Numbered from the stretch's first letter, positions 16,919-26,062 are shown. The stretch is DNA of 64,000 nt from Dryocola sp032000125 (GCA_032000125.1 DAMALH010000004.1:1-64000); one strand, 5' to 3'. Notes: generated by a model from the sequence alone, not told the origin. Numbers and translations: made by a program.

Positions 16919-18280
16919 ATGCAGCTGGAAAACTCAAAAACAATCGGTGCACATGAAGAAAGCAGCGTGATAAAAAAAACCAATGTCCGCTGGAAAATTG
17001 TGGCTATGTTGTTTTTTATGACGTTAATTAACTATGCGGACCGTTCTTCAATATCTCTGGCTGGGCCGCAGATGGCCAGCGATCTTGGACTTAGTCCGGT
17101 TGATATGGGGATTATTTTTTCGGCCTTCGGCTGGGCCTATGTCATCTTTCAGCTGCCCGGCGGCTGGCTGCTGGATAAATATGGTTCAAAATTAATTTAC
17201 AGTTTAAGCATCTTTTTCTGGTCACTGTTTACCCTGATGACTGGAATGGCGGGTTTTATTACCGGTGGGGCAGTGGTCTTTATCTTTGCGATGCGATTTT
17301 TAGTTGGGGCTTCTGAGGCTCCTTCGTTTCCGGCAAATAGTCGAATTGTTGCTACCTGGTTCCCTGCTTCTGAACGTGGAACTGCTGCTGCAATTTTCAA
17401 CTCGGCCCAGTACGGTTCGACGGTCTTTTTTGCACCACTGATGGGATGGCTGGCGCATACCTGGGGCTGGCATTCGGTGTTTACTGTTCTGGGGCTGTTA
17501 GGGATTGCTGTGCTACCGCTATTCCGAAAAATCATTAAAAGCCCAAAATCACATCCTTCTGTGAATGAGGCTGAACTGGAATATATTACTGCCGGTGGCG
17601 CGCTGGTAACCATAGAAGAAAAGAAAGAAAGTTCTGCTAAAAATGAAGGCCCTAAACTTCATTACCTCAAGCAGTTGCTGAGCAGCCGCATGATGCTCGG
17701 TACCTATCTGGCACAGTATTGCCTGAATGCGATTGGGTTCTTTTTTATTACCTGGTTCCCGGTTTATCTGGTACAGGAAAAACACATGTCCATCATGAAA
17801 GCGGGTATGGTTGCCGCGATCCCGGCGATATGTGGGTTTATGGGGGGAATCATCGGTGGCTTTTGTTCAGACCTGTTGATCCGTAAGGGAATGTCAGTCT
17901 CACTTGCACGCAAGATCCCGATTATCGGCGGTATGACGCTGTGCTGTGTAATGGTGCTATGTAATTATACCGACTCTGAGGCCGCTGTTATCGCAATTAT
18001 GGCCATGTCATTCCTTGGCAAGGGAATTGGTGGCATGGGATGGACAATTAATACAGATACCGCACCTAAAGAGATTGCTGGTTTATCAGGTAGTATGCTG
18101 AATACTTTCAGCAATGCTTCCAGTATAACCACGCCTATTATTACGGGATATATTTTGAGCATCACCGGATCTTTCCATGCGGTGCTGTGGTTTGTGATAG
18201 CCCATGCCGTAATGGTTATTTTCTTCTATCTTTTTATGGTGGGTAAAATCCAGCGTCTTATCCTCAAGCCAATATCGTAA
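16919..18280 (+). CDS. MFS transporter, anion:cation symporter (sugar acid) family
   Basis: A 453-residue protein with twelve membrane segments and ACS-family signatures: NYADRSSISLAGPQM in TM1, FSAFGWAYVIFQLPGGWLLD, RFLVGASEAPSFPANSR and WFPASERG. The same family includes DgoT, GarP and GudP, which import hexonates and hexarates. It is the first gene of the island operon and is followed by the regulator at 18304. The substrate is probably a sugar acid or a derivative of one. Confidence 0.88.
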   Translation: MQLENSKTIGAHEESSVIKKTNVRWKIVAMLFFMTLINYADRSSISLAGPQMASDLGLSPVDMGIIFSAFGWAYVIFQLPGGWLLDKYGSKLIYSLSIFFWSLFTLMTGMAGFITGGAVVFIFAMRFLVGASEAPSFPANSRIVATWFPASERGTAAAIFNSAQYGSTVFFAPLMGWLAHTWGWHSVFTVLGLLGIAVLPLFRKIIKSPKSHPSVNEAELEYITAGGALVTIEEKKESSAKNEGPKLHYLKQLLSSRMMLGTYLAQYCLNAIGFFFITWFPVYLVQEKHMSIMKAGMVAAIPAICGFMGGIIGGFCSDLLIRKGMSVSLARKIPIIGGMTLCCVMVLCNYTDSEAAVIAIMAMSFLGKGIGGMGWTINTDTAPKEIAGLSGSMLNTFSNASSITTPIITGYILSITGSFHAVLWFVIAHAVMVIFFYLFMVGKIQRLILKPIS

Positions 18281-18303
18281 ATAACATAACAGCGGAGTGT
18301 ATT

Positions 18304-19035
18304 ATGGCTGTTTCAGAGGTGATGGAAACTAAAAAATCCTTAAGCATCATAGCCTATGACGAAATTAAAAATATGATTCTTAGTTTATCGCTAAAGCCCG
18401 GAAACTCAGTGACTGAAATGTGGCTTATCGAGAAGCTGAAGATGAGTCGTACGCCTATCCGTGAAGCGCTTTATCGGCTTCAGCAGGAACATTTTGTAGA
18501 GCTGATATCAGGTAAGGGCTGGTTTGTCAGCGAGCTAAAGCTTTCGGATATTAAAGAGCTTTACGTTATCCGGGAGGCGCTGGAGGGAATTTCCGCTCGG
18601 CATGCAGCCGAACGGATAAGTGATGAAGAATTACATACTATGGAAAACTATCTTGATTCTCTTGAACATTTACTGGAGCAAAACGAAGAGGCCGTGGATG
18701 ATCCGGGCGATTCCATACATGAACTTATTTTCAGATTTTCGGGGAATGCATTGATTAATGAGGTGATGAGTATTCATCTGGAACGCTTGCAAATGTTTCA
18801 TCTTATTACCAGTAGTTTACCAGGGCGCAAATATCAGTCATGGCGCGAGCACCGGGAAATATTTTCCGCGTTAAAGGCAAGAGATGGTGCGCTTGCTGAG
18901 AGGTTAATGCGGGAACATATTAGAAGCAGTCTGGAAAGTCTGTTGTTAAGCCTGATCGAAAATAAAATAGATTATCAGAAGGCAATTAAGCAATCTTATT
19001 CACTAATCGGCAGGCCATCAGGAAAAATATACTGA
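18304..19035 (+). CDS. GntR family regulator, FadR/FCD subfamily
   Basis: A 243-residue regulator. The winged helix is at about residues 15-75 (MSRTPIREALYRLQQE), followed by an all-helical FCD ligand domain with the family pattern of RHAAERI and EHREIFSALKARDG. It lies between the transporter and the hydrolase on the same strand, 23 bases after the former, and probably controls the operon through TTGTATACAA at 16786. It is not a close match to E. coli DgoR. Confidence 0.85.
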   Translation: MAVSEVMETKKSLSIIAYDEIKNMILSLSLKPGNSVTEMWLIEKLKMSRTPIREALYRLQQEHFVELISGKGWFVSELKLSDIKELYVIREALEGISARHAAERISDEELHTMENYLDSLEHLLEQNEEAVDDPGDSIHELIFRFSGNALINEVMSIHLERLQMFHLITSSLPGRKYQSWREHREIFSALKARDGALAERLMREHIRSSLESLLLSLIENKIDYQKAIKQSYSLIGRPSGKIY

Positions 19036-19045
19036 GGAAGAATTT

Positions 19046-20842
19046 ATGCGTAAGGTAATTGTTTTTGGGATTGATGGCTTATCTATGCCATTACTTAAAC
19101 GTTATGCCAGTGAAGGAAGTTTACCCGCTATTTCACAGATGATGGCTGACGGGGCTGCAACGGAGTTACTGCCCTTTATTTCGGCATGGGGAGATATCAA
19201 CTGGGTTACCTTCATGGCCGGGCAAGGGGTTGGAACCTCCTGGATAGGCCAGGGGATGCCACAGGATAATAATCGTACCGATAATCTGCTGCAAAAAATG
19301 AGTCATCATGATTTGCGGGCAGCGCTAGTGCATTTCCCGGAAAGCGTTGTCGCTGACAGGGAGCATTTCAGCTTCGCCCCTTACTGGGGGCGCAGTGAGC
19401 CCTGGGACACTGAAATATTTAAACCCATGGGTTATTCCACTCGCTATGAAGCTCGTATCAGTAATAAGCAAATAAAAAAACAAAAGCTCGGCTGGCCGCC
19501 AACTTCCGCGCTGGCCTACCATGATAAAGGGGCATGGCAGCCTTTAACACCGGTTGCAGAAGGCTGGCAGCTTTCTATGCAGGGTAACCATGACGAATCG
19601 CTAACTGTAACGGTTGTTAACCGGCAAGGTAAACCGGTTCTGCAGGCAGGAGAAGAGGTCGTTGAACTGGCCGTTGGCCACTGGAGCCGCTGGATTAGCC
19701 TGTCATCTGCGGGGATCGATGGTCAGGTTCGTTTTTATGTGGGTGCATTTGAGCCTGAAAGTAATAATGTTGAAATTCTGCAAAGTCAGGTTACCCATTT
19801 CAGGAAACTTTCAGAAGACCAGGGCAGCGCTGATGAATTGCTTAAGGCATCCGGGCCTTTTTACAGTAAATGGGTGGTTAAGGCCTCGCCACAGGAGGAT
19901 TATCTGCCGGCGACTATTCAGGAAGCGGAAGAACAGTCTCTGTGGCTGGCAGATAGCGCTTTAGAATTGACGCAGCGAAAAAACTACGCGCTATGGGCTA
20001 CCGTTCATCGCTTGATCGATGAATCCCACCATAACTGCCTTGGGCAGTGTGATCCGGCGTCGCCATTTTATGAACCGTCACAGGCAGAGCAATATGACGA
20101 CGTAATGCGCCAGTGCTATAAGGTGCTCGATCGGACGATGGCCAGGCTGATGCGGGAGATGGATGATGAAACCGTGCTGATGTTGGCTTCAGATCATGGT
20201 GCCGTACCGAACAGTTATATGTGTGATATTTATCGTTACCTTGCCAGGCATCAACTGGTTGTTCTGGATGAACAGGGAGCGCCGGATATGGCCCGAAGCC
20301 AGGTTTACCTGAAAGATGAACGGGGTGGACTTGAGATTTTCGTGAATCTTACCGGAAGAGAGAAAACCGGCATTGTGAACCAGCAGGAATTTGATTCAGT
20401 CTGTGCCCGGACATTACTTGCGCTTGGTAACTGGCAGGTGGAAGAGGATGGTGTTAAACGCAATGCCGTAAGCCTGGCCTTACTGAAAGAGGATGCAGCA
20501 GGTATTGGCTTCTGGGGCGAGTGCGCTGGCGATATTGTTTTTGCCTACAATACGGGTTTTGTCTGGGGAGTCAGCCAGGACGGGGAAGATATTTGTCCGG
20601 TAGAAGTACCCGGTGCAAATCATGGACCTCAAAAACCTACCGCCGAAACTGCTATGTCTAATAATTATGGGGCCCTGGTAATGTACGGGGCAGGTATAAA
20701 ACCCGGTTATTACCATGACCGTCAGAGCCATGGACCTTGCCGGATGACCGATCCCGCTGCAACCATTGCCTGTTTGCTGGGACTCCCTCTGGATAAGCTG
20801 GATGGTCGTGTTATGTACGATATGCTTTTGCCACTGCGTTGA
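19046..20842 (+). CDS. Alkaline phosphatase superfamily hydrolase (phosphodiesterase/sulfatase-like)
   Basis: A 598-residue enzyme of the alkaline phosphatase superfamily. It has an N-terminal metal-site FGIDGLSMPLL (Asp10), a nucleophile region around NWVTFMAGQG, the second metal motif LASDHGAVPN and a C-terminal SHGPCRMTDPAATIACLLGLP block. There is no signal peptide, so it works in the cytoplasm. It may remove a phosphate, phosphodiester or related group from an imported substrate before the sugar-acid steps encoded downstream. Standard dgo operons have no such gene. The true leaving group cannot be told from sequence. Confidence 0.8.
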   Translation: MRKVIVFGIDGLSMPLLKRYASEGSLPAISQMMADGAATELLPFISAWGDINWVTFMAGQGVGTSWIGQGMPQDNNRTDNLLQKMSHHDLRAALVHFPESVVADREHFSFAPYWGRSEPWDTEIFKPMGYSTRYEARISNKQIKKQKLGWPPTSALAYHDKGAWQPLTPVAEGWQLSMQGNHDESLTVTVVNRQGKPVLQAGEEVVELAVGHWSRWISLSSAGIDGQVRFYVGAFEPESNNVEILQSQVTHFRKLSEDQGSADELLKASGPFYSKWVVKASPQEDYLPATIQEAEEQSLWLADSALELTQRKNYALWATVHRLIDESHHNCLGQCDPASPFYEPSQAEQYDDVMRQCYKVLDRTMARLMREMDDETVLMLASDHGAVPNSYMCDIYRYLARHQLVVLDEQGAPDMARSQVYLKDERGGLEIFVNLTGREKTGIVNQQEFDSVCARTLLALGNWQVEEDGVKRNAVSLALLKEDAAGIGFWGECAGDIVFAYNTGFVWGVSQDGEDICPVEVPGANHGPQKPTAETAMSNNYGALVMYGAGIKPGYYHDRQSHGPCRMTDPAATIACLLGLPLDKLDGRVMYDMLLPLR

Positions 20843-20860
20843 GTCTCAGGAGAGGACATT

Positions 20861-21991
20861 ATGAAAGTAACAGGCGTTACCACCCACTTACTGACAGCGA
20901 AATTAAGCCAGCCTTTTTCTTATTCACGGGCACGTTACGATACCCGGACGGCGATGCTGGTAGAAATCGAAACGGATGAAGGTATCAGCGGCTGGGGAGA
21001 ATGCTACGGTCCGGCCCGCATGACCAGGGCTGTCGTGGACGAGCTTGGCAGTATGATTATTGGCAGCGATCCCCTCAACAGTGAATACCTCTGGGCCGAT
21101 CTGTATTCCAGACTGCGCGATCATGGGCAGAAAGGTCTACTAATAGAAGGGCTTAGCGGGATTGATATTGCCCTGTGGGATATCCGGGGCAAACATTTTG
21201 GCGTACCGAGCTGGCAGCTGCTGGGAGGTCGGATGCGCAGTGAAGTTCAGGCCTATGCCACCGGATTATATCGTCGCGATCGGGGAACACCAGTAGAGTA
21301 TCTGGTGGAAGAGGCCCTAAGCTATGTCGAGCAGGGCTTTACTGCCATGAAGCTGAAAGTAGGTTTTGGTGTCGAGGAGGATTATAACGTAACGCGTGCC
21401 ATACGTGAGGCAATTGGTCCGGATATCATGTTGATGGTCGACGCTAATCACGCCTATGATGCCGTGGCAGCTATTCAACTTGCACGCCGAATTGAACAGT
21501 TTGATATTTCATGGTTTGAAGAGCCGGTTCCCCCGGAAGATCTTGATGGTTATATCCGGGTGAAAGCAGCCACAACGATTCCGCTGGCAGGAGGCGAGTG
21601 TGAGTTCACTCGTTATGGCTTCAAAAATGTACTTACTGCCGGGGCAATGGACATTATCCAGCCGGATATCTGTGCTGCCGGGGGATTAACGGAGTGCAAG
21701 AAAATTTCAGACATGGCTCAGGCATTTGGTATCCGGACTAATCCTCACGTCTGGGGAAGCGGGGTCGGCATTGCCGCCTCGCTACAATGGATTGCAATGG
21801 TTCCAACGCATACCCCTATATCGCTATCGCCTGCTCAACCATTATTAGAATTTGACCAGACTGAACATCCGATACGGCAGGCTATTTTACAAACGCCTGT
21901 CACGCATCAACGCGGGATCGTTACTATTCCGACCGGGCCTGGATTAGGCATCGAGATTAATCGTGATGCGCTGGAATTTTTTAAACAATAA
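20861..21991 (+). CDS. Enolase superfamily dehydratase (mandelate racemase subgroup)
   Basis: A 376-residue (beta/alpha)7-beta barrel enzyme. The mandelate-racemase subgroup residues are present: Lys164-x-Lys166 (MKLKVG), metal ligands Asp194, Glu220 and Glu246, and the Asp269/His296 dyad. It probably dehydrates a sugar acid to a 2-keto-3-deoxy acid, the substrate of DgoK. It is not DgoD, which is clearly different around the catalytic lysine. It lies 18 bases after the phosphatase-like gene. Confidence 0.85.
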   Translation: MKVTGVTTHLLTAKLSQPFSYSRARYDTRTAMLVEIETDEGISGWGECYGPARMTRAVVDELGSMIIGSDPLNSEYLWADLYSRLRDHGQKGLLIEGLSGIDIALWDIRGKHFGVPSWQLLGGRMRSEVQAYATGLYRRDRGTPVEYLVEEALSYVEQGFTAMKLKVGFGVEEDYNVTRAIREAIGPDIMLMVDANHAYDAVAAIQLARRIEQFDISWFEEPVPPEDLDGYIRVKAATTIPLAGGECEFTRYGFKNVLTAGAMDIIQPDICAAGGLTECKKISDMAQAFGIRTNPHVWGSGVGIAASLQWIAMVPTHTPISLSPAQPLLEFDQTEHPIRQAILQTPVTHQRGIVTIPTGPGLGIEINRDALEFFKQ

Positions 21992-22004
21992 ATAATCTAC
22001 TGGC

Positions 22005-22034
22005 ATAATTAGCCACAAAGTCGTGGCTAATTAT
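22005..22034 (+). terminator. Terminator-like hairpin after the dehydratase
   Basis: A perfect 12-base-pair stem (ATAATTAGCCAC / GTGGCTAATTAT) with a six-base loop and an AT-rich tail lies just past the stop at 21991. The remaining sequence to 22389 has no recognisable gene, though it could hold a second promoter for the downstream genes. Confidence 0.5.
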
Positions 22035-22389
22035 ATTTATCTGGAATGGTAAGTGCGATGAACATATTGTAAGAAGGCGCGGCGCCAGATTATCGGTTTT
22101 CGCCGGGGGATGCGCATATTTTTTTGCACGGTTCGGTACGCCACCTGGTTTTCTGGCAGCCGGCGCTGCCCTTGAGCAACTGAGTACAGATTTCACTTCT
22201 CCATTGCCTCAGAATACATTGTCAGTTTTCCTTATTTATTCTCGGGAATATTGCATTCTGTATTTCTCGCTGGAGTGGGTTGTTCTAAAGCTGCTATTTG
22301 AAATGCCCTGGTTGTAACGGGGTATTATTATCTGTCATTTCATTATTGAACCATTTAATGAACTAAATATTCCTGATGAGCGATCTGCA

Positions 22390-23343
22390 ATGCAAAAGAA
22401 AAATGTACTGATAATACCGGATAAACTTCCAGACTATCTTGTTGCTCAGGTTTCGAAATATTTCAATATCGTTTGGCTTTACGACGTAGTTGAAGATGTA
22501 CAGTGGTTTGAAAACCAAGGGCATACAATCGAGTTGGTCCTTACAAATGGTTCTTGCGGAATGAACGCCCAATTAATAAACCGTTTGTCCGGGCTGAAAA
22601 TGATTGCCATCAATGGTGTCGGTTTTGATGCGCTAGACCTGGTGGCAGCTAAACAGCGTAAAATTACGGTAACTAATACGCCTGATGTCCTTAATGACTG
22701 TGTTGCCGATCATGCAATGGCGCTCTTGTTGGGAATATCGCGGCGTATAAGTGAATCCGAACGATATTTGCGTAGCGGTAAATGGATTTCGCAAGGTAAA
22801 TTTCAGCCAGGGAAAAAGGTTGGCGGGAAAATATGCGGTATTGTCGGACCAGGCAATATCGGGTGTGCTATTGCTCTGCGAGCGCAATCTTTTGGTATGC
22901 ATATACATTATTTTAGCCGGAAACAAAAACCTGAGCTGTGCTGGCCATTTCATGACTCGGTAATTTCGCTGGCCGAGGTTGCCGACTATCTGGTTATCGC
23001 GCTTCCGGGCGGAGAGGGGACGTATCAGATTATAAATCAGCCCGTGCTGGAGGCTCTTGGGCCAGAAGGTTATGTAGTCAATATCTCCCGTGGTTCAGTC
23101 GTGGATGAGAGTGCGTTAATTATTGCGCTGGAAAATGGAAAAATTGCTGGTGCGGCACTGGATGTTTATGAGCACGAACCGCAGGTACCTGTTTCGCTGT
23201 TAACCGCTGAAAATGTTCTGCTAACTCCGCATACAGGAAGTTCTACTCACGAAACAGCAAGGGCAATGGCTGACCTGGTTATTGAAAATATGCTGGCTTT
23301 CAGTCAGGGGAAACCGGTGCTAACCCCGGTTCCCGGTTTTTAA
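22390..23343 (+). CDS. D-isomer-specific 2-hydroxyacid dehydrogenase
   Basis: A 317-residue NAD(P)-dependent dehydrogenase. The Rossmann GPGNIG motif lies near residue 156. The catalytic residues are placed as Arg in NISRGSVVDE, Glu in DVYEHEPQ and His in LLTPHTGSS. It could reduce or oxidise a 2-keto or 2-hydroxy acid in the island pathway, for example a glyoxylate- or hydroxypyruvate-type side product. It follows a 398-base gap, so it may start a second transcript with dgoK and dgoA. Confidence 0.86.
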   Translation: MQKKNVLIIPDKLPDYLVAQVSKYFNIVWLYDVVEDVQWFENQGHTIELVLTNGSCGMNAQLINRLSGLKMIAINGVGFDALDLVAAKQRKITVTNTPDVLNDCVADHAMALLLGISRRISESERYLRSGKWISQGKFQPGKKVGGKICGIVGPGNIGCAIALRAQSFGMHIHYFSRKQKPELCWPFHDSVISLAEVADYLVIALPGGEGTYQIINQPVLEALGPEGYVVNISRGSVVDESALIIALENGKIAGAALDVYEHEPQVPVSLLTAENVLLTPHTGSSTHETARAMADLVIENMLAFSQGKPVLTPVPGF

Positions 23344-23380
23344 CAACGAGAATGTTATTAACTACAAGGTGCGGTGTAGT

Positions 23381-24268
23381 GTGAAAATAAAAAACTTTAT
23401 TGCAGTTGACTGGGGTTCGACCCACCTGCGGGCGTGGCTTTGCCAGGATGGCCTATACACAGACAGCCGTCAGCTTGAGGCGGGAGTTACCCGGTTAGCC
23501 GGACGTAAACCGAAAGATATTCTACAGCAGATTACTGAAGGTTGGGGGCAGCGACAGACGCCTGTGATTATGGCCGGAATGATCGGCAGCCTACAGGGAT
23601 GGTGCCATGTTCCCTATTTGTCGTGCCCGCTCAGGCTTACTGAACTGACTAAGGGGTTGACGCAGGTAGAAGAGAACGTCTGGATTGTGCCCGGAGTGAG
23701 TATTGCTTCCGAAGGCGATCTGAACATCATGCGTGGCGAAGAAACTCAGCTGCTAGGCGCATGGTTAGATGCTCCATCGTCACTCTATGTTATGCCTGGC
23801 ACACACAGTAAATGGGCATGGGTAGAAACAGGGCAGATACAACGTTTTTCAACGGTGATGACTGGCGAATTACATCACCTGTTACTTAACCATTCTTTAA
23901 TCGGCCGGGATCTGCCCCCACAGGAGGCTGACCAGAAAACGTTTGTCAGCGCGCTGGAACAGGCGTTATCGAATGATGATATTTTACCTCAGTTGTTTGC
24001 TGTTCGTGCGGCTTATATCCTCGACAGACAACCACGGGAAACGGTAAGTGAACGATTATCGGGTTTATTAATCGGAGCGGAGATCGCTCAAATGAAACGT
24101 ATTTATGGTGCTCTTGATGGGCGGAGCGTGACCGTTGTGGGCAGTCAGCAGCTGACCGCTCGCTACCTTACGGCACTGAGCATGTCGGGTGTCAAAGCCA
24201 ACACACTGAAGGGAGAGACGGCCTTTCAACAAGGAATAAGGAGCATTGTGAATGAAATGGGAAACTGA
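23381..24268 (+). CDS. dgoK: 2-dehydro-3-deoxygalactonokinase (DgoK family)
   Basis: A 295-residue kinase that phosphorylates 2-keto-3-deoxygalactonate at C6. It matches E. coli DgoK along its length: FIAVDWGSTHLRAWL at the start, IMRGEETQLLGA, MPGTHSKW, GELHHLLLNHSL and SGLLIGAE. The GTG at 23381 is chosen because AAGGTG lies nine bases upstream and the protein then begins as in E. coli; a GTG four codons earlier is possible. It overlaps dgoA by 17 bases. Confidence 0.9.
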   Translation: MKIKNFIAVDWGSTHLRAWLCQDGLYTDSRQLEAGVTRLAGRKPKDILQQITEGWGQRQTPVIMAGMIGSLQGWCHVPYLSCPLRLTELTKGLTQVEENVWIVPGVSIASEGDLNIMRGEETQLLGAWLDAPSSLYVMPGTHSKWAWVETGQIQRFSTVMTGELHHLLLNHSLIGRDLPPQEADQKTFVSALEQALSNDDILPQLFAVRAAYILDRQPRETVSERLSGLLIGAEIAQMKRIYGALDGRSVTVVGSQQLTARYLTALSMSGVKANTLKGETAFQQGIRSIVNEMGN

Positions 24269-24872
24269 TGTTCCACTGATTGCCATCCTGAGAGGTATTA
24301 AACCGGATGAAGTGCTGGAGCATGTTGGACTCCTGCTGGAGGCTGGGTTTACAGCGATTGAGATCCCAACAAACTCGCCTGACTGGCAGTCGAGCATTGC
24401 AAGGGTGGTCAGACACTACGGAAATAAAGGATTGTTTGGTGCCGGGACGGTATTGTATCCGGAACAGGTCGATGAGCTGGCGCGAGTCGGCGGGCAGCTT
24501 GTGGTTACCCCGAATACCCAGCCACAGGTGATTCGTAAAGGGCGAGAACGAGGTATGATCGTCTGTGCAGGATGCGCAACCGCCACTGAAGCCTTTACCG
24601 CGCTGGAAAATGGTGCACAGATACTGAAAATATTTCCCTCCTTGAGCTTTGGTCCGGATTACATCAAGGCTCTGAAATCGGTTCTCCCGGCAGATGTACC
24701 GGTAATGGCTGTAGGAGGCGTGACACCGGCTAATCTTTCCAGCTGGATCAAAGCAGGGTGCGCTGGTGCAGGTCTTGGAAGCGATCTTTATCGTGCCGGA
24801 CAATCGGTTGAGCGTACGCAGATTCAGGCCCGGGCCTTTATTCAGGCATGGCGTCATTGGGATAAATCATAA
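24252..24872 (+). CDS. dgoA: 2-dehydro-3-deoxy-6-phosphogalactonate aldolase (DgoA family)
   Basis: A 206-residue class I aldolase that splits KDPGal to pyruvate and glyceraldehyde 3-phosphate. It matches E. coli DgoA closely. The Schiff-base Lys126 (ILKIFPS), Glu37 and Arg14 are in place, and the C-terminal block GCAGAGLGSDLYRAGQSVERT is conserved. It is the last gene of the island pathway and links it to glycolysis. Confidence 0.93.
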   Translation: MKWETDVPLIAILRGIKPDEVLEHVGLLLEAGFTAIEIPTNSPDWQSSIARVVRHYGNKGLFGAGTVLYPEQVDELARVGGQLVVTPNTQPQVIRKGRERGMIVCAGCATATEAFTALENGAQILKIFPSLSFGPDYIKALKSVLPADVPVMAVGGVTPANLSSWIKAGCAGAGLGSDLYRAGQSVERTQIQARAFIQAWRHWDKS

Positions 24873-24897
24873 TTCTTTATCAAGTGAATGATGAGAC

Positions 24898-24922
24898 GCC
24901 CTCCTGCCACACGGCAGAGGGC
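24898..24922 (+). terminator. Hairpin after dgoA
   Basis: A GC-rich stem (GCCCTC-TGCC / GGCAGAGGGC with one bulge) lies just after dgoA. No T run follows, so termination here is uncertain. Confidence 0.35.
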
Positions 24923-24999
24923 TATACAAGCCATGTATTTTGGACAGTCCTTTGCTATATCCCCCTCACAGCGGCAGCGGAATCGCCGACCTTATGTCT

Positions 25000-25395
25000 T
25001 CACCAGCGCATCGTTTCAACGCGCCGCGTGATATTAGCGGCACGGTTATATGACGCGCGAGTAGGAGTGCCATCACTATGCGCCAGTGGCGCCTGATGCT
25101 CGGGTTTCGCCTTTATATGCCCACCGCGATTCCGGTGTCTGACCGATAACCGAAACACGTTACGCTCCAGCCAACGCCGGATGCCATCCTCATAGCCTGC
25201 GGAAATCGGGGTTTTGCAAACCGCGGGTCGCCACATTGATAAACAGGCTATCCGCTGCCGGCCGTTACCGTTCCGCTTCTTTCTGTTCCAGTTTTTCGGG
25301 TCGATGCCCTTTACCAGCAGCGAAAGTATTCTGCGACCACCTTTTATTGCTCCTGTGCCCTTCTGGTGCCACCGTTTTAAACACTTTTCCGGCAT
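25000..25395 (-). pseudogene. Eroded P4-type tyrosine integrase remnant
   Basis: The minus strand encodes a stretch ending in LAHSDGTPTRASYNRAAN...RRVETMRW, which resembles the C-terminal tail of P4-family integrases (LAH...AYNRA...RR..M.QWW). The same frame has LLVKGIDP upstream, like the N-terminal GIDP motif of that family. The catalytic core (R...HxxR...Y) is missing, which implies a large internal deletion. It sits about 430 bases from tRNA-Asn, where such an integrase normally lies. The remaining sequence from 24923 to 25743 shows no intact gene. Confidence 0.5.
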
Positions 25396-25743
25396 GTGTG
25401 CACCACGTTCAGCGGCCTGCTGTTGCCAGGGGGTTAATGTTCAGTGCCAGATTTTGCGTATACCTCACGCTTCTGTCGCGCATCGCAGATGGGTGATGGC
25501 AGGATATGCACCCAACGCAATACGGGATGCTTAACCGTTAATACGGCACTTGAGATTACGCTGAGGTGGGCCGCCCGGCTTGACCAGAAGATACAGACCG
25601 TGGGCATCGGAGACGTTAAAGGGTTTATCAGAAGCTTTGAGAGTGCGGATTTTCGTGTCGGTGAGAGATATATCGGGGCACGCGATTATCGAACTAATCT
25701 GGCCCCAGATTTGACCGCCAATTTTCCCGATGCGGAGGGTAAA

Positions 25744-25845
25744 TCAAAATGCATCGGGAGGGCTTTTCACGCTAACCTGTTGAATCAAAATTAGATAAAG
25801 ATTCGCAACAGGGCATGAAAACAGGAATTTGGCTCCTCTGACTGG
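25744..25845. repeat. Right-hand copy of the imperfect island-end repeat
   Basis: This matches 15991-16090 imperfectly and runs into the tRNA-Asn 3' end. Unlike the other complete copies, this tRNA has lost the usual AGCCCGCTTAA terminator hairpin, as expected if an island was inserted at its 3' end. Confidence 0.7.
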
Positions 25846-25905
25846 ACTCGAACCAGTGACATACGGATTAACAGTCCGCCGTTCTACCGACTGAACTACA
25901 GAGGA
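25830..25905 (-). tRNA. tRNA-Asn (GUU)
   Basis: A complete 76-base gene with encoded CCA, identical to the copies at 7591 and 60417. It is the right boundary of the first island. Confidence 0.97.
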
Positions 25906-25923
25906 ATCGTGTGAACGGGGCGC

Positions 25924-25952
25924 ATAGTAGCGAGGTGAGATCGGCTTGTCAA
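25924..25952 (-). promoter_or_regulatory. sigma-70 promoter of tRNA-Asn (third copy)
   Basis: On the minus strand TTGACA (25947-25952), a 17-base spacer and TACTAT (25924-25929) lie just upstream of the tRNA. Confidence 0.85.
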
Positions 25953-26062
25953 AGCCTGAAATAGCGGTTGTGGTTCGTTTGCTGATAAAACAAGCAAAGG
26001 AGGCAAAGCTTATCCTTTATGCGCGTCCGGCGAGCAGGCATGCGGGCGGTTTTCGCCTCTGC

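Larger units (their letters stand above)
16081..25829. mobile_element. Genomic island at tRNA-Asn carrying a sugar-acid pathway
   Basis: The left end is a degenerate copy of the tRNA-Asn 3' end (CTCTGACTGGGATCGCC at 16081-16097). The right end is the intact tRNA-Asn at 25830. An eroded P4-type integrase lies near the right end. The cargo is a transporter, regulator and five enzymes. The left end shares 17 identical bases plus further matches with the left end of the second island at 39972, which points to related integrating elements. Confidence 0.7.

Noticed and set aside
20861..21991. Naming the enolase-superfamily enzyme DgoD
   Set aside because: The catalytic region is Lys-x-Lys (MKLKVG) with an Asp-His dyad, unlike the KLN region of E. 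coli DgoD. Overall similarity is low, so only the subgroup is given.
22040..22389. Possible gene remnant between the dehydratase and the hydroxyacid dehydrogenase
   Set aside because: A plus-strand reading gives a stretch ending in MPWL and stop, but there is no start, ribosome site or recognisable domain.
25214..25534. Plus-strand frame in the integrase remnant region
   Set aside because: Its protein has no recognisable features, while the opposite strand shows integrase-like motifs.
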